DNA from: Pseudomonas allokribbensis
Lineage (GTDB): Bacteria > Pseudomonadota > Gammaproteobacteria > Pseudomonadales > Pseudomonadaceae
Assembly (NCBI RefSeq): GCF_014863605.1
Contig: NZ_CP062252.1
Coordinates: 6,177,501-6,241,500, forward strand
Length of the DNA stretch: 64,000 nucleotides
Direction of reading: 5' to 3'
Part shown: one piece after another, positions 34,958 through 45,488 of the stretch
Position numbering within the stretch: the first letter of the stretch is position 1
Layout: each line of letters begins with the position of its first letter
Made by a program: the position numbers and the translations under genes
Notes under the pieces: model-generated
The model's database searches: none
Told to the model about the DNA's origin: nothing
What the model saw: the letters and a program-made list of their open reading frames with translations, nothing else

Positions 34958-36096
34958 GAGCGAAGTACCACGCCGCTGTCATCTTCCCAGTACACGTACA
35001 CCTGATCGCCCCAGGTCGGACGTGCGCCACGGCGTTCGGCGTTGGCCACGAACGACTGCACCAGCTTGCCGCTCGGCAATTCGACGTAGAACACCGAATG
35101 CCCGCCGAGGTAGGCAATGTCGTGCACCTTGCCGCTGGACCAGTTGTATTCGCAGGTCGGCATTTCGGCGGTGACCAGCAGTTTTTCCGGACGGATCGCG
35201 TAGGTCACGGACTTGTCCTGCACCGAGGTGCTGATGCCGTGGCCGACGTAGATCTGCCGGTCGAGGTCCTTGCAGGTGATGGTCGCGTGGCCTTCGGCGT
35301 CGTCGATCACTTCGCCTTCGAAGATGTTCACGTTACCGATGAATTCACAGACCAGGCGGCTGGTCGGGGTTTCGTAGATATCGATCGGGCTGCCGATCTG
35401 GGCGATCCAGCCCAGGTGCATGATCGCGATGCGCTCGGCCATGGTCATGGCCTCTTCCTGGTCGTGGGTCACCATCACGCAGGTCACACCCACGCGCTCG
35501 ATGATTTCCACCAGTTCCAGCTGCATCTGCGAACGCAGTTTCTTGTCCAGTGCGCCCATCGGTTCGTCGAGCAGCAACAGCTTCGGCCGCTTGGCCAGCG
35601 AACGCGCCAGCGCCACACGCTGACGCTGGCCGCCGGACAACTGGTGCGGCTTGCGCTTGGCGTACTGGCTCATCTGCACCAGCTTGAGCATCTCGGCCAC
35701 GCGGGCGTCGATCTCGGCCTTGGGAATCTTGTCCTGCTGCAGGCCGAACGCGATGTTCTGCGCCACGGTCATGTGCGGGAACAGAGCGTACGACTGGAAC
35801 ATCATGTTGATCGGTCGCTCGTACGGCGGCATGTCGGTGATGTCGACGCCGTCGAGGAAAATGCGCCCCTCCGTGGGCCGTTCGAACCCTGCCAGCATCC
35901 GCAGCAGAGTGGATTTGCCCGATCCCGAACCGCCGAGCAGAGCGAAGATCTCGCCCTTCTTGATTTCCAGGGACACATCGTCCACGGCAACCGTCTCGTC
36001 GAACTTCTTCGTGACCCGGTCGATTTTAACCAGCACCTGCTTAGGTGTCTGGTCGCCCTCGAGGGCTTTCTTATAGGCGCCGGAGGCAACTGCCAT
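34954..36096 (-). CDS. spuF: Polyamine ABC transporter ATP-binding protein
   Basis: The ATPase of the polyamine importer (PotG/PotA type), 380 residues. Walker A is GGSGSGKST, the signature is LSGGQRQRVALARSLA, and Walker B is [14 protein letters not shown]-terminal TOBE regulatory domain follows from about residue 290. Expected to take up putrescine and spermidine with SpuD/SpuE. It starts 73 bp after spuE. Confidence 0.95.
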   Translation of the reverse strand: MAVASGAYKKALEGDQTPKQVLVKIDRVTKKFDETVAVDDVSLEIKKGEIFALLGGSGSGKSTLLRMLAGFERPTEGRIFLDGVDITDMPPYERPINMMFQSYALFPHMTVAQNIAFGLQQDKIPKAEIDARVAEMLKLVQMSQYAKRKPHQLSGGQRQRVALARSLAKRPKLLLLDEPMGALDKKLRSQMQLELVEIIERVGVTCVMVTHDQEEAMTMAERIAIMHLGWIAQIGSPIDIYETPTSRLVCEFIGNVNIFEGEVIDDAEGHATITCKDLDRQIYVGHGISTSVQDKSVTYAIRPEKLLVTAEMPTCEYNWSSGKVHDIAYLGGHSVFYVELPSGKLVQSFVANAERRGARPTWGDQVYVYWEDDSGVVLRS

Positions 36097-36169
36097 TTAC
36101 GAAACTCCCAGAAAAAAAGAGTGCAGTTCGCCCACGCAAGACGAACCCAGGATAGTTTGTACGTTGAAG

Positions 36170-37444
<1,275 letters not shown>

Positions 37445-37454
37445 TCAAACCGGC

Positions 37455-38564
37455 TTATTTACCGGATTTGATCTTGGTCCAGCTGCGAGTCATTTCACGC
37501 TGGGTCGCCGCCGGCAGATCGGCGATGGCATACAGCTTGGCCTGCACGTCGGCTGGCGGGTAGATGCCTGGATCGCTGGTGATGTCTTTTTCCACCAGTG
37601 CCGTTGCAGCGGCGTTACCGTTCGGGAAACGTACGGCGTTGGTGATGCCGGCCATGACTTCAGGCTTCTGCAGGAAGGTCATGAACTTGTAGGCGCCTTC
37701 AACGTTTTCGGCATCCTTCGGAATGGCGACCATGTCGAAGAAGCTGCCAGCACCTTCTTTCGGAATCGCATAGCTGACTTTCACCTTGTCACCGGCCTCG
37801 GCGGCACGGGACTTGGCCTGCTGCACGTCACCCGAGTAGCCGACCGCTACGCAGATGTTGCCGTTGGCCAGGTCCGAGATGTACTTGGACGAGTGGAAGT
37901 AGGTGATCGAAGGACGAATCTTGAGGAACAGGTCCTCGGCTTTCTTGATGTCTTCTTTCTTCTGGGAGTCGGTTGGCAGGCCCAGGTAGTGCAGCGCGAC
38001 CGGGAGCATTTCGGTCGGCGAATCGAGGAAGCTCACGCCGCAGCCCTTGAGCTTGGCGATGTTTTCCGGCTTCAGCAGTACGTCCCAGGAATCGATCTTG
38101 TCGACGCCCAGCGCAGCCTTGACCTTCTCCGGGTTGTAGCCGATGCCGATCGAACCCCACATGTACGGGAAGGCGTGCTTGTTGCCCGGGTCGCTGACCG
38201 ACACGGCCTTGAGCAGGTCCTGGTTCAGGTTCTTCCAGTTAGGCAGTTTGGACTGATCCAGCTCCTGGTAGACACCGGCCTTGATCTGCTTGGCCAGGAA
38301 GTTGTTCGACGGCACGACCACGTCGTAGCCGGACTTGCCCGCCAGCAGCTTGGCTTCCAGGGTTTCGTTGGAGTCGAACACGTCGTAGACGACCTTGATC
38401 CCCGACTCTTTCTCGAAGTTCGCGATGGTGTCCGGAGCAATGTAGTCGGACCAGTTGTAGACGTGCAGCACTTTGTCGTCCGCGTGAACCGCGCCCGCCA
38501 TCATGCCCGCGACGGACAGGGCCAGAAGAGTCTTGCCAGCAAGCTTTTTACCTAATGCCTTCAT
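37455..38564 (-). CDS. spuD: Putrescine-preferential periplasmic binding protein
   Basis: A 369-residue polyamine-binding protein with a signal peptide ending AGAVHA (about residue 29). The mature chain begins [22 protein letters not shown]. It parallels SpuE closely ([11 protein letters not shown](A/G)[13 protein letters not shown](S/G)DLANG) but differs in pocket residues. In P. aeruginosa SpuD prefers putrescine. The 171-bp gap before spuC contains a 7-bp inverted repeat at 38659-38677 and could hold an internal promoter. Confidence 0.94.
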   Translation of the reverse strand: MKALGKKLAGKTLLALSVAGMMAGAVHADDKVLHVYNWSDYIAPDTIANFEKESGIKVVYDVFDSNETLEAKLLAGKSGYDVVVPSNNFLAKQIKAGVYQELDQSKLPNWKNLNQDLLKAVSVSDPGNKHAFPYMWGSIGIGYNPEKVKAALGVDKIDSWDVLLKPENIAKLKGCGVSFLDSPTEMLPVALHYLGLPTDSQKKEDIKKAEDLFLKIRPSITYFHSSKYISDLANGNICVAVGYSGDVQQAKSRAAEAGDKVKVSYAIPKEGAGSFFDMVAIPKDAENVEGAYKFMTFLQKPEVMAGITNAVRFPNGNAAATALVEKDITSDPGIYPPADVQAKLYAIADLPAATQREMTRSWTKIKSGK

Positions 38565-38735
38565 GCGTCATGCTCCAAATTTTTCTTTTTTGAACCACTT
38601 TGTTCAGCGGCCGAACCCGGACAACTGGAACCGCGGCTAGTCTGGCAAGATACGAGGCGGTCTTTCAAGAAAAGACCAGCCTTTCTGACAGCTCCGAGCG
38701 ACAGCGCAACAGCTCCATCGCTCAGAGCCTAGCAC

Positions 38736-40100
38736 TTAGCCCTGCAATGCACTGAGGGTCAGGTCCAGGCACTTGCGCGCCTTGGTCACCAGCTCATCGA
38801 TCTCCGCCTTGCTGATCACCAGCGGCGGCGCGATGATCATGGTGTCGCCTACGGCGCGCATGATCAGCCCGTTGTCGAAGCAGAACTGGCGGCAGATCAT
38901 GCCCACACCCTTGCCTTCGTAACGCTTGCGAGTGGCCTTGTCCTGCACCAGCTCGATGGCCCCCAGCAGACCGACTCCGCGCACTTCCCCCACCAACGGG
39001 TGATCGTTCAGCTCGCGCAGACGTTTCTGCAAATACGGTGCCGTTTCTTCATGGGCGCGTTCGATGATTTTCTCTTCGCGCAGAATCCGGATGTTTTCCA
39101 GACCCACCGCCGCCGCCACCGGGTGACCGGAGTAGGTGAAGCCGTGGTTGAAATCGCCGCCCTCGTTGAGCACCGCCACCACTTCGTCGCGCACGATCAG
39201 GCCACCCATCGGGATGTAGCCGGACGTCAGGCCTTTGGCGATGGTCATCATGTGTGGCTTGAGATCGTAGAAATCGCTGCCGAACCATTGGCCGGTACGG
39301 CCGAAACCGCAGATCACTTCGTCCGCCACGAACAGGATGTCGTACTTGGCGAGGATTTCCTTGATGCGCGGCCAGTAGGTGTCAGGCGGAATGATCACGC
39401 CGCCGGCACCCTGGATCGGCTCGGCAATGAAGGCACCGACGTTGTCCACGCCGACTTCCAGAATCTTCTCTTCCAGCTGATTGGCTGCCCAGATCCCGAA
39501 TTCTTCCGGGGTCATGTCGCCGCCTTCGGCGAACCAGTACGGCTGAGCGATATGGACGATGCCCGGAATCGGCAAGTCGCCCTGCTCGTGCATATACGTC
39601 ATGCCGCCCAGGCTCGCGCCGGCCACGGTGGAGCCGTGGTAGCCGTTCTTGCGGCTGATGATGACTTTCTTGTTCGGCTGGCCCTTGATCGCCCAGTAGT
39701 GGCGAACCATGCGCAGCATGGTGTCGTTGCCTTCGGAGCCGGAACCGGTGAAGAACACATGGTTCATGCCTTCCGGCGCCACATCGGCGATGGCCTTGGC
39801 CAGTTCCAGCGCCGGCGGGTGCGCGGTCTGGAAGAACAGGTTGTAGTAAGGCAGTTCGCGCATTTGCTTGGCGGCCGCATCGGCCAGTTCATCGCGCCCA
39901 TAACCGATCGCCACACACCACAGACCCGCCATGCCATCGAGGATCTTGTTGCCCTCGCTGTCCCACAGGTACACGCCCTTGGCGTTGGTGATGATCCGTG
40001 GACCCTTTTCTTTCAGCTGTTTGAAGTCGCTGAACGGGGCCAGGTGGTGATCGCTGCTGAGGGCTTGCCACTCACGGGTTTGCGGGTTGTTGCTGGTCAT
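38736..40100 (-). CDS. spuC: Polyamine:pyruvate aminotransferase
   Basis: A class-III PLP aminotransferase, 454 residues, that moves an amino group from putrescine, cadaverine or spermidine to pyruvate. GSGSEGNDTMLRM binds PLP phosphate. FVADEVICGFGRTG contains the PLP-pyridine Asp, and the PLP Lys is in TIAKGLTSGYIPMGG. It is 56 bp downstream of spuB; the gap carries a small GGCGCGG/CCGCGCC hairpin (40126-40149). Confidence 0.95.
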   Translation of the reverse strand: MTSNNPQTREWQALSSDHHLAPFSDFKQLKEKGPRIITNAKGVYLWDSEGNKILDGMAGLWCVAIGYGRDELADAAAKQMRELPYYNLFFQTAHPPALELAKAIADVAPEGMNHVFFTGSGSEGNDTMLRMVRHYWAIKGQPNKKVIISRKNGYHGSTVAGASLGGMTYMHEQGDLPIPGIVHIAQPYWFAEGGDMTPEEFGIWAANQLEEKILEVGVDNVGAFIAEPIQGAGGVIIPPDTYWPRIKEILAKYDILFVADEVICGFGRTGQWFGSDFYDLKPHMMTIAKGLTSGYIPMGGLIVRDEVVAVLNEGGDFNHGFTYSGHPVAAAVGLENIRILREEKIIERAHEETAPYLQKRLRELNDHPLVGEVRGVGLLGAIELVQDKATRKRYEGKGVGMICRQFCFDNGLIMRAVGDTMIIAPPLVISKAEIDELVTKARKCLDLTLSALQG

Positions 40101-40156
40101 GCCAATTCTCCTTGTTATCGGTGAAGGCGCGGCGGCTGGCCACCGCGCCCGGCGTA

Positions 40157-41515
40157 TCAGACGGCGAAGAGCAGGTACTCACGCTCCCAGGAACTGATCA
40201 CGCGCTTGAAGTTTTCATGCTCGGCCCGCTTGACCGCGACGTAGCCGGTGATGAAAGTCTTGCCCAGGTATTTCTCGATGGTTGCGCTGTTTTCCATACG
40301 CTCCAGCGCGTCTTCGATGGTCAGCGGCAGGCGCAGGTTGCGGCGCTCGTAACCACGGCCCACGACCGGCGCGCTCGGGTTGAGGCCCTCGACCATGCCG
40401 ATGTAGCCGCAGAGCAGGCTCGCGGCAATCGCCAGGTACGGGTTGGCGTCGGCGCCCGGCAGGCGGTTTTCCACCCGACGGTTCTGCGGGCCGGCATCCG
40501 GTACGCGCAGGCCCACGGTGCGGTTTTCTTCGCCCCACTCCACGTTTACTGGCGCGGAGGTGTCCGGCAGGAAGCGGCGGAACGAGTTGACGTTCGGGGC
40601 GAACAGCGGCAGCAATTCCGGGATCAGTTTCTGCAGGCCACCGATGTGGTGCAGGAACAACTGGCTCATGGTCCCGTCTTCGTTGGAGAACACGTTCTTG
40701 CCGGTCTCGATGTCGATGATGCTCTGGTGCAGGTGCATCGCACTGCCCGGCTCACCGGTCATCGGCTTGGCCATGAAGGTGGCGGCCACGTTGTGCTTGA
40801 GGGCGGCCTCACGCATGGTGCGTTTGAACACCAGGATCTGGTCGGCGAGGGACAAGGCATCGCCGTGACGGAAGTTGATTTCCATCTGCGCGGTGCCGTC
40901 CTCGTGGATCAGCGTGTCGAGGTCCAGCTCCTGCAATTCGCACCAGTCGTAGACGTCTTCGAACAGCGGATCGAATTCGTTCGCCGCTTCGATGGAGAAC
41001 GACTGACGACCGATTTCCGGACGCCCGGAACGGCCGACTGGCGGCTGCAACGGATAGTCAGGGTCGTCGCTGCGCTTGGTCAGGTAGAACTCCATTTCCG
41101 GCGCCACGATCGGCTGCCAGCCCTTGTCGGCATAGAGTTTCAGGACTTTCTTGAGGACGTTGCGCGGCGACAGCTCGATCGGGTTGCCTTGCTTGTCGTA
41201 GGTGTCGTGGATCACCTGGGCGGTCGGCTCGATGGCCCATGGCACCAGGTACACGGCGTTCTGGTCGGGGCGGCAGATCATGTCGATGTCGGCCGGGTCG
41301 AGCAGTTCGTAATAGATGTCGTCTTCGACGTAGTCGCCGGTCACGGTCTGCAACAGAACGCTCTCTGGCAGGCGCATGCCTTTTTCGGCGATGAACTTGT
41401 TGGTCGGCGAGATCTTGCCCCGGGTGATACCGGTCAAGTCGCCGATCATGCATTCGACTTCTGTGATCTTGTGGTCTTTCAACCAATCGGTGAGCTGGTC
41501 GAGGTTGTTACTCAT
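40157..41515 (-). CDS. spuB: Gamma-glutamylpolyamine synthetase (glutamine synthetase family)
   Basis: Ligates glutamate to a polyamine amino group with ATP, the first step of the gamma-glutamylation route (PuuA-like). The 452 residues have the glutamine synthetase catalytic fold: APEMEFYL, EINFRHGDAL, AMHLHQSI and NRRVENRLPGADANPYL. The ATG at 41515 (MSNNLDQL) gives the family length; the frame extends 17 codons upstream without family similarity. It is now first in the functional spuBCDEFGH series because spuA upstream is decayed. Confidence 0.93.
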   Translation of the reverse strand: MSNNLDQLTDWLKDHKITEVECMIGDLTGITRGKISPTNKFIAEKGMRLPESVLLQTVTGDYVEDDIYYELLDPADIDMICRPDQNAVYLVPWAIEPTAQVIHDTYDKQGNPIELSPRNVLKKVLKLYADKGWQPIVAPEMEFYLTKRSDDPDYPLQPPVGRSGRPEIGRQSFSIEAANEFDPLFEDVYDWCELQELDLDTLIHEDGTAQMEINFRHGDALSLADQILVFKRTMREAALKHNVAATFMAKPMTGEPGSAMHLHQSIIDIETGKNVFSNEDGTMSQLFLHHIGGLQKLIPELLPLFAPNVNSFRRFLPDTSAPVNVEWGEENRTVGLRVPDAGPQNRRVENRLPGADANPYLAIAASLLCGYIGMVEGLNPSAPVVGRGYERRNLRLPLTIEDALERMENSATIEKYLGKTFITGYVAVKRAEHENFKRVISSWEREYLLFAV

Positions 41516-41608
41516 AAATGCCTCTGGGCTGAGTCTCCTGACGCGTGTCAGGCAAGTTTGACGCACGGGGCGTCGCGTTAAGGGGGCTTGCTTGCGCGCA
41601 GTACCGGC

Positions 41609-41965
41609 TTACGCCTGGCACCGCGCATAGACAATGAAGGAGGAGCTTACCTGCCCTTTACGCTGGCGTTGCATTTCCTGTGCACATTCCGGGCGTGCAG
41701 AATCACGGGCACGGCGACGGGCGCGGTGCAGGCCGGAAGAAGGAAAGAGATCTATATTGAAAGGAGAACCGCTAAAGAGGATGCCCCCGCATGCGTCCAG
41801 AATATCGGACGCTGTCGCCTGATCTACCGTGGACAGAGACACCGCTGGCAGGCTGCGAGCCTTGCTGGCTGCGCTGCGGACGGACGTGTCGCCACTGATG
41901 TGATAAGCATGCAGACCGGACTGCAAGGAGCAGTCGGTGACGCCGATTAACGGCAGGCGAGACAT
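41609..41965 (-). pseudogene. spuA: Decayed spuA (gamma-glutamyl-GABA hydrolase, class I glutamine amidotransferase)
   Basis: The open frame of 118 codons begins MSRLPLIGVTDCSLQSGLHAYHISGD and continues to SDILDACGGILFSGSPFNIDLF, which follows the N-terminal ~80 residues of SpuA/PuuD. After that similarity in frame stops. In another frame around 41665-41715 the DNA still spells a corrupted version of the nucleophile region (VPVILHARNVHRKCNA against the family VPVLGICRGFQEMNVA), with the catalytic Cys lost. The C-terminal half with the His-Glu pair is missing before spuB. Intact SpuA is about 250 residues. The ATG and a GGGGTG site remain. Confidence 0.82.
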
Positions 41966-42243
41966 GAAGCACCCCGGTATTATTGCTGTTATGGGTTTGA
42001 CCCGAGCTTAGCCTTGTTCATTTTTTTACACAACACCCCCGTAAAAAATACAACACGGCCTGCTCAAGCCTGCGGGTGGCGCGTCCTCCATGGATAAAAA
42101 AATGCCCCAAAGTGCCCCATAAATGCCCTCATGGCGCTTTTTCAGGGCAAAAAAGGCCTCGCTTGACTTCGGCAGGCCGTTCGGGTTGACTGAAACCAGA
42201 AAAGATCAATGATTGATATTTTTAACAACAAAGGTGTTGCATC
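41966..42243. promoter_or_regulatory. Divergent control region between spuA remnant and spuI
   Basis: A 278-bp AT-richer gap. It contains TGCCCC at 42103-42108 and 42113-42118 and TGCCCT at 42124-42129, spaced 10 and 11 bp apart, then an inverted AGGGCA at 42144-42149. Helically phased copies suggest a protein-binding array. TTGACT/TTGACTG hexamers occur nearer spuI. It would control spuI and the leftward spu genes; no regulator could be named from sequence. Confidence 0.5.
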
Positions 42244-43620
42244 ATGTCGGTACCCCCGCGTGCCGTTCAGCTTAACGAAGCGAACGCGTTCCTTAAGGAA
42301 CATCCTGAGGTTCTGTACGTTGACCTTCTGATTGCGGATATGAATGGTGTGGTGCGCGGCAAGCGCATCGAACGCACCAGCCTCCACAAGGTTTACGAGA
42401 AAGGCATCAACCTGCCGGCCTCTCTATTTGCTCTGGATATCAATGGTTCGACGGTGGAAAGCACCGGTCTGGGCCTGGACATCGGCGACGCCGACCGTAT
42501 CTGCTATCCAATCCCCGACACCCTGTGCAACGAGCCATGGCAGAAGCGCCCTACCGCGCAACTGTTGATGACCATGCACGAACTCGAAGGTGACCCTTTC
42601 TTCGCCGATCCGCGCGAAGTGCTCCGTCAAGTTGTTGCAAAGTTTGACGAGCTGGGCTTGACCATCTGCGCCGCATTCGAACTCGAGTTCTACCTGATCG
42701 ACCAGGAAAACGTGAACGGCCGCCCTCAGCCGCCACGCTCGCCGATCTCCGGCAAACGCCCGCATTCGACCCAGGTTTACCTGATCGACGACCTCGACGA
42801 ATACGTCGACTGCCTCCAGGACATTCTGGAAGGTGCAAAAGAGCAAGGCATCCCGGCCGACGCCATCGTCAAGGAAAGTGCCCCGGCGCAGTTCGAAGTG
42901 AACCTGCACCACGTCGCCGACCCGATCAAGGCGTGCGACTACGCGGTGCTGCTCAAGCGTCTGATCAAGAACATCGCCTACGACCATGAAATGGACACCA
43001 CCTTCATGGCCAAGCCGTACCCGGGTCAGGCCGGCAACGGTCTGCACGTCCACATTTCGATTCTGGATAAACAAGGCAAAAACATTTTTGCCAGCGAGGA
43101 TCCCGAGCAGAACGCCGCACTGCGTCACGCGATCGGCGGTGTGCTCGAGACCCTGCCCGCGCAGATGGCTTTCCTCTGCCCGAACGTCAACTCGTACCGT
43201 CGTTTCGGCGCACAGTTCTATGTGCCGAACTCGCCGAGCTGGGGCCTGGACAACCGCACCGTGGCCCTGCGCGTACCGACCGGCTCCGCCGATGCGGTCC
43301 GCCTGGAACACCGCGTTGCCGGCGCCGACGCCAACCCGTACCTGCTGATGGCTTCGGTCCTGGCGGGCGTGCACCACGGTCTGGTCAACAAGATCGAACC
43401 GGGCGCTCCGGTCGAAGGCAACAGCTACGAGCAGAACGAGCAGAGCCTGCCGAACAACTTGCGCGACGCCCTGCGCGAGCTGGACGACAGCGAGGTGATG
43501 GCCAAGTACATCGATCCTAAGTACATCGATATCTTCGTCGCCTGTAAGGAAAGCGAGCTGGAGGAGTTCGAACACTCCATCTCCGACCTTGAGTACAACT
43601 GGTACCTGCATACCGTTTAA
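42244..43620 (+). CDS. spuI: Gamma-glutamylpolyamine synthetase (glutamine synthetase family), second copy
   Basis: A 458-residue glutamine-synthetase-fold ligase, divergent from the rest of the spu locus as in P. aeruginosa. Motifs include AAFELEFYLI, FEVNLHHVADPIKA, GNGLHVHISI and VRLEHRVAGADANPYLL. It works with SpuB in gamma-glutamylating different polyamines. The overall resemblance to SpuB is moderate, consistent with different substrate ranges. Start ATG 42244 (MSVPPRAV). Confidence 0.93.
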   Translation: MSVPPRAVQLNEANAFLKEHPEVLYVDLLIADMNGVVRGKRIERTSLHKVYEKGINLPASLFALDINGSTVESTGLGLDIGDADRICYPIPDTLCNEPWQKRPTAQLLMTMHELEGDPFFADPREVLRQVVAKFDELGLTICAAFELEFYLIDQENVNGRPQPPRSPISGKRPHSTQVYLIDDLDEYVDCLQDILEGAKEQGIPADAIVKESAPAQFEVNLHHVADPIKACDYAVLLKRLIKNIAYDHEMDTTFMAKPYPGQAGNGLHVHISILDKQGKNIFASEDPEQNAALRHAIGGVLETLPAQMAFLCPNVNSYRRFGAQFYVPNSPSWGLDNRTVALRVPTGSADAVRLEHRVAGADANPYLLMASVLAGVHHGLVNKIEPGAPVEGNSYEQNEQSLPNNLRDALRELDDSEVMAKYIDPKYIDIFVACKESELEEFEHSISDLEYNWYLHTV

Positions 43621-43637
43621 GCGGATTGCAGCAAAAG

Positions 43638-43673
43638 AAAACGCCGTTGGCTTCTCAGCCCGCGGCGTTTTTT
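43638..43673 (+). terminator. Terminator after spuI
   Basis: AAAACGCCG and CGGCGTTTT arms around TTGGCTTCTCAGCCCG (which can itself pair), followed by TTTTTT. It lies 17 bp past the spuI stop. Confidence 0.87.
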
Positions 43674-43737
43674 ATTGGCCCCTGTGGCACATGGCCAAGC
43701 TCTGCGTACAATGCCCGATGCCCCGCAGGAGACTTTC

Positions 43738-44370
43738 ATGACGCGTCCCGCCCCCGTCCGCAAACCCCGTGCCCGCAGCCAGGCGCGGATCGATTCGATA
43801 CTCGACGCCGCGCGCACGCTGCTGGCCGCCGAGGGCGTGGCGAGCCTGTCGGTCTACAGCGTCGCCGAGCGCGCGCAGATCCCTCCCTCCTCGGTCTACC
43901 ATTTCTTCGCCAGCGTCCCGGCCTTGCTGGAAGGCCTGACGGCAGATGTCCACGCAGCCTTCCGCGCCTGCCTGCAAGCGCCGATCGACCACGACGCCCT
44001 GCGCGACTGGCGCGACCTGTCACGACTGGTCGAGCAACGGATGCTGGAGATCTACGACGAAGACGCCGCCGCCCGGCAACTGATCCTCGCGCAACACGGC
44101 CTCACCGAAGTCACCCAGGCCGACCGCCAGCACGATCTGGAACTGGGCGACCTGATGCACAAGCTGTTCGATCATCACTTCGAACTGCCGAAGCTGCCGG
44201 ACGACGTCGACGTGTTCGCACTGGCGATGGAACTGGGCGACCGCGTCTACGCCCGCTCGGTGCAGCAGCACGGACAGATCACGCCACGCATGGCCGAGGA
44301 AGGGATGCGCGTGTTCGATGCCTACATCGGGCTGTATCTGCCGCCGTACCTGCCCAAGCGGGTTCTCTAG
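43738..44370 (+). CDS. TetR/AcrR-family transcriptional regulator
   Basis: A 210-residue repressor-type protein. The N-terminal TetR helix-turn-helix covers about 18-62 (RIDSILDAARTLLAAEG...VAERAQIPPSSVYHFF), and an all-helical ligand domain follows. GGAG lies seven bases before ATG 43738. The target is not clear: it is not divergent from a transporter, and the neighbouring ssu operon is convergent. Ligand unknown. Confidence 0.88.
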   Translation: MTRPAPVRKPRARSQARIDSILDAARTLLAAEGVASLSVYSVAERAQIPPSSVYHFFASVPALLEGLTADVHAAFRACLQAPIDHDALRDWRDLSRLVEQRMLEIYDEDAAARQLILAQHGLTEVTQADRQHDLELGDLMHKLFDHHFELPKLPDDVDVFALAMELGDRVYARSVQQHGQITPRMAEEGMRVFDAYIGLYLPPYLPKRVL

Positions 44371-44387
44371 CGCCGCACGACAGACAC

Positions 44388-44428
44388 AAAAAACCCCGAA
44401 GGGCTCACACCCTTCGGGGTTGTTTTTT
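44388..44428. terminator. Bidirectional terminator between the TetR gene and ssuF
   Basis: AACCCCGAAGGG (44392-44403) and CCCTTCGGGGTT (44410-44421) form 12-bp perfect arms around a CTCACA-type loop, flanked by A and T runs. It ends the ssu operon on the minus strand and can end the TetR gene. Confidence 0.9.
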
Positions 44429-44438
44429 ACTCACAGGC

Positions 44439-44654
44439 TTACAACTTGGCGATGGACACCTCGGTGGATTTCACGAAGGCGATCACTTCGCTGCCGACCT
44501 CCAGTTCCAGCTCCTTGACCGAACGGGTGGTGATCACCGACGTGACGATGCCGGAAGCGGTCTGCACGTCGATTTCCGACAGCACGTCGCCGAGAACGAT
44601 CTCCTTGATCGCGCCTTTGAACTGGTTGCGTACGTTGATGGCTTTGATAGTCAT
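44439..44654 (-). CDS. ssuF: TOBE/Mop-domain molybdopterin-binding-like protein of the ssu operon
   Basis: A 71-residue single Mop domain (SARNQFKGxI-like opening IKAINVRNQFKGAIKEIVLG, then SEIDVQTASGIVTSVITTRSV), resembling clostridial molybdopterin-binding proteins that bind molybdate. It is the last gene of ssuEADCBF, matching P. putida, where ssuF is required for sulfonate use. Its role in an FMN-based desulfonation system is still unexplained. Confidence 0.88.
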   Translation of the reverse strand: MTIKAINVRNQFKGAIKEIVLGDVLSEIDVQTASGIVTSVITTRSVKELELEVGSEVIAFVKSTEVSIAKL

Positions 44655-44681
44655 GGCATTGATTCCTGTCGTTTGCTTGAG

Positions 44682-45488
44682 TTATTGAGCCCAACGCAGT
44701 TGCGTAGGCAAGGGTGAAACGGGTTCCGGCGCCGGCGGCTCGCCGGGCAGGGACAACACACGGTTGAGTACTTCGGTTTCCAGCGCTGCCAGTCGATGGG
44801 AGCCACGCACCCGAGGGCGCGGCAGCTCCACCTGCAGATCGAGACCGACTTCGCCGTCCTCGATCAGAATCACCCGGTCGGCAATCGCCACCGCTTCGCT
44901 GACATCGTGGGTCACCAGCAACACGGTGAAACCATGCTGTTGCCAGAGACGTTCGATCAGTTGCTGCATCTCGATCCGGGTCAGCGCGTCCAGTGCACCC
45001 AGCGGTTCGTCGAGCAGCAACAGGCGCGGTTGATGGATCAAGGCGCGCGCCAGTGCCACACGCTGCTTCTGCCCGCCGGACAAGGCCGCCGGCCATTCGT
45101 TGGCGCGATCGGCGAGGCCGACCGCATCCAGCGCTTCCAGGGCTTGCGGACGCCAGTTGCCTTTAAGGCCGAGACCGACGTTGTCGATGATCTTTTTCCA
45201 TGGCAGCAACCGTGCTTCCTGGAACATCAATCGGGTGTCTTCCTGCGCGTCGCTCAGCGGTGCAGCGCCGGCCAGCAGGTCGCCGCCGGTGGGTTGATCA
45301 AGACCAGCAAGCAAGCGCAGCAACGTGCTTTTGCCGCATCCGCTGCGTCCGACCACGGCGACGAACTGTCCCGCCGGAATGTGCAGGTCGATACCCCGCA
45401 GCACCTGCCGCGAACCGAAGGTCTTTTGCAGATTGCGCACCGCCAGCGGAATGCCGCGCAGCAGGCGTGGAGGTTGTTGAGCGGTCAT
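44682..45488 (-). CDS. ssuB: Aliphatic sulfonate ABC transporter ATP-binding protein
   Basis: A 268-residue ATPase of the sulfonate importer. Walker [10 protein letters not shown], signature [16 protein letters not shown] and Walker [13 protein letters not shown] are present, with [11 protein letters not shown] at the Q-loop, typical of the nitrate/sulfonate/taurine family. ATG 45488 overlaps the ssuC stop as ATGA; the frame extends 16 codons upstream but inside ssuC. 27 bp separate it from ssuF. Confidence 0.94.
   Translation of the reverse strand: MTAQQPPRLLRGIPLAVRNLQKTFGSRQVLRGIDLHIPAGQFVAVVGRSGCGKSTLLRLLAGLDQPTGGDLLAGAAPLSDAQEDTRLMFQEARLLPWKKIIDNVGLGLKGNWRPQALEALDAVGLADRANEWPAALSGGQKQRVALARALIHQPRLLLLDEPLGALDALTRIEMQQLIERLWQQHGFTVLLVTHDVSEAVAIADRVILIEDGEVGLDLQVELPRPRVRGSHRLAALETEVLNRVLSLPGEPPAPEPVSPLPTQLRWAQ

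Noticed and set aside
41609-41965. Calling the 118-codon frame a functional gene
   Set aside because: It has SpuA similarity only in its N-terminal part, lacks the catalytic residues, and the downstream DNA keeps homology in another frame; a decayed gene is the simpler reading.
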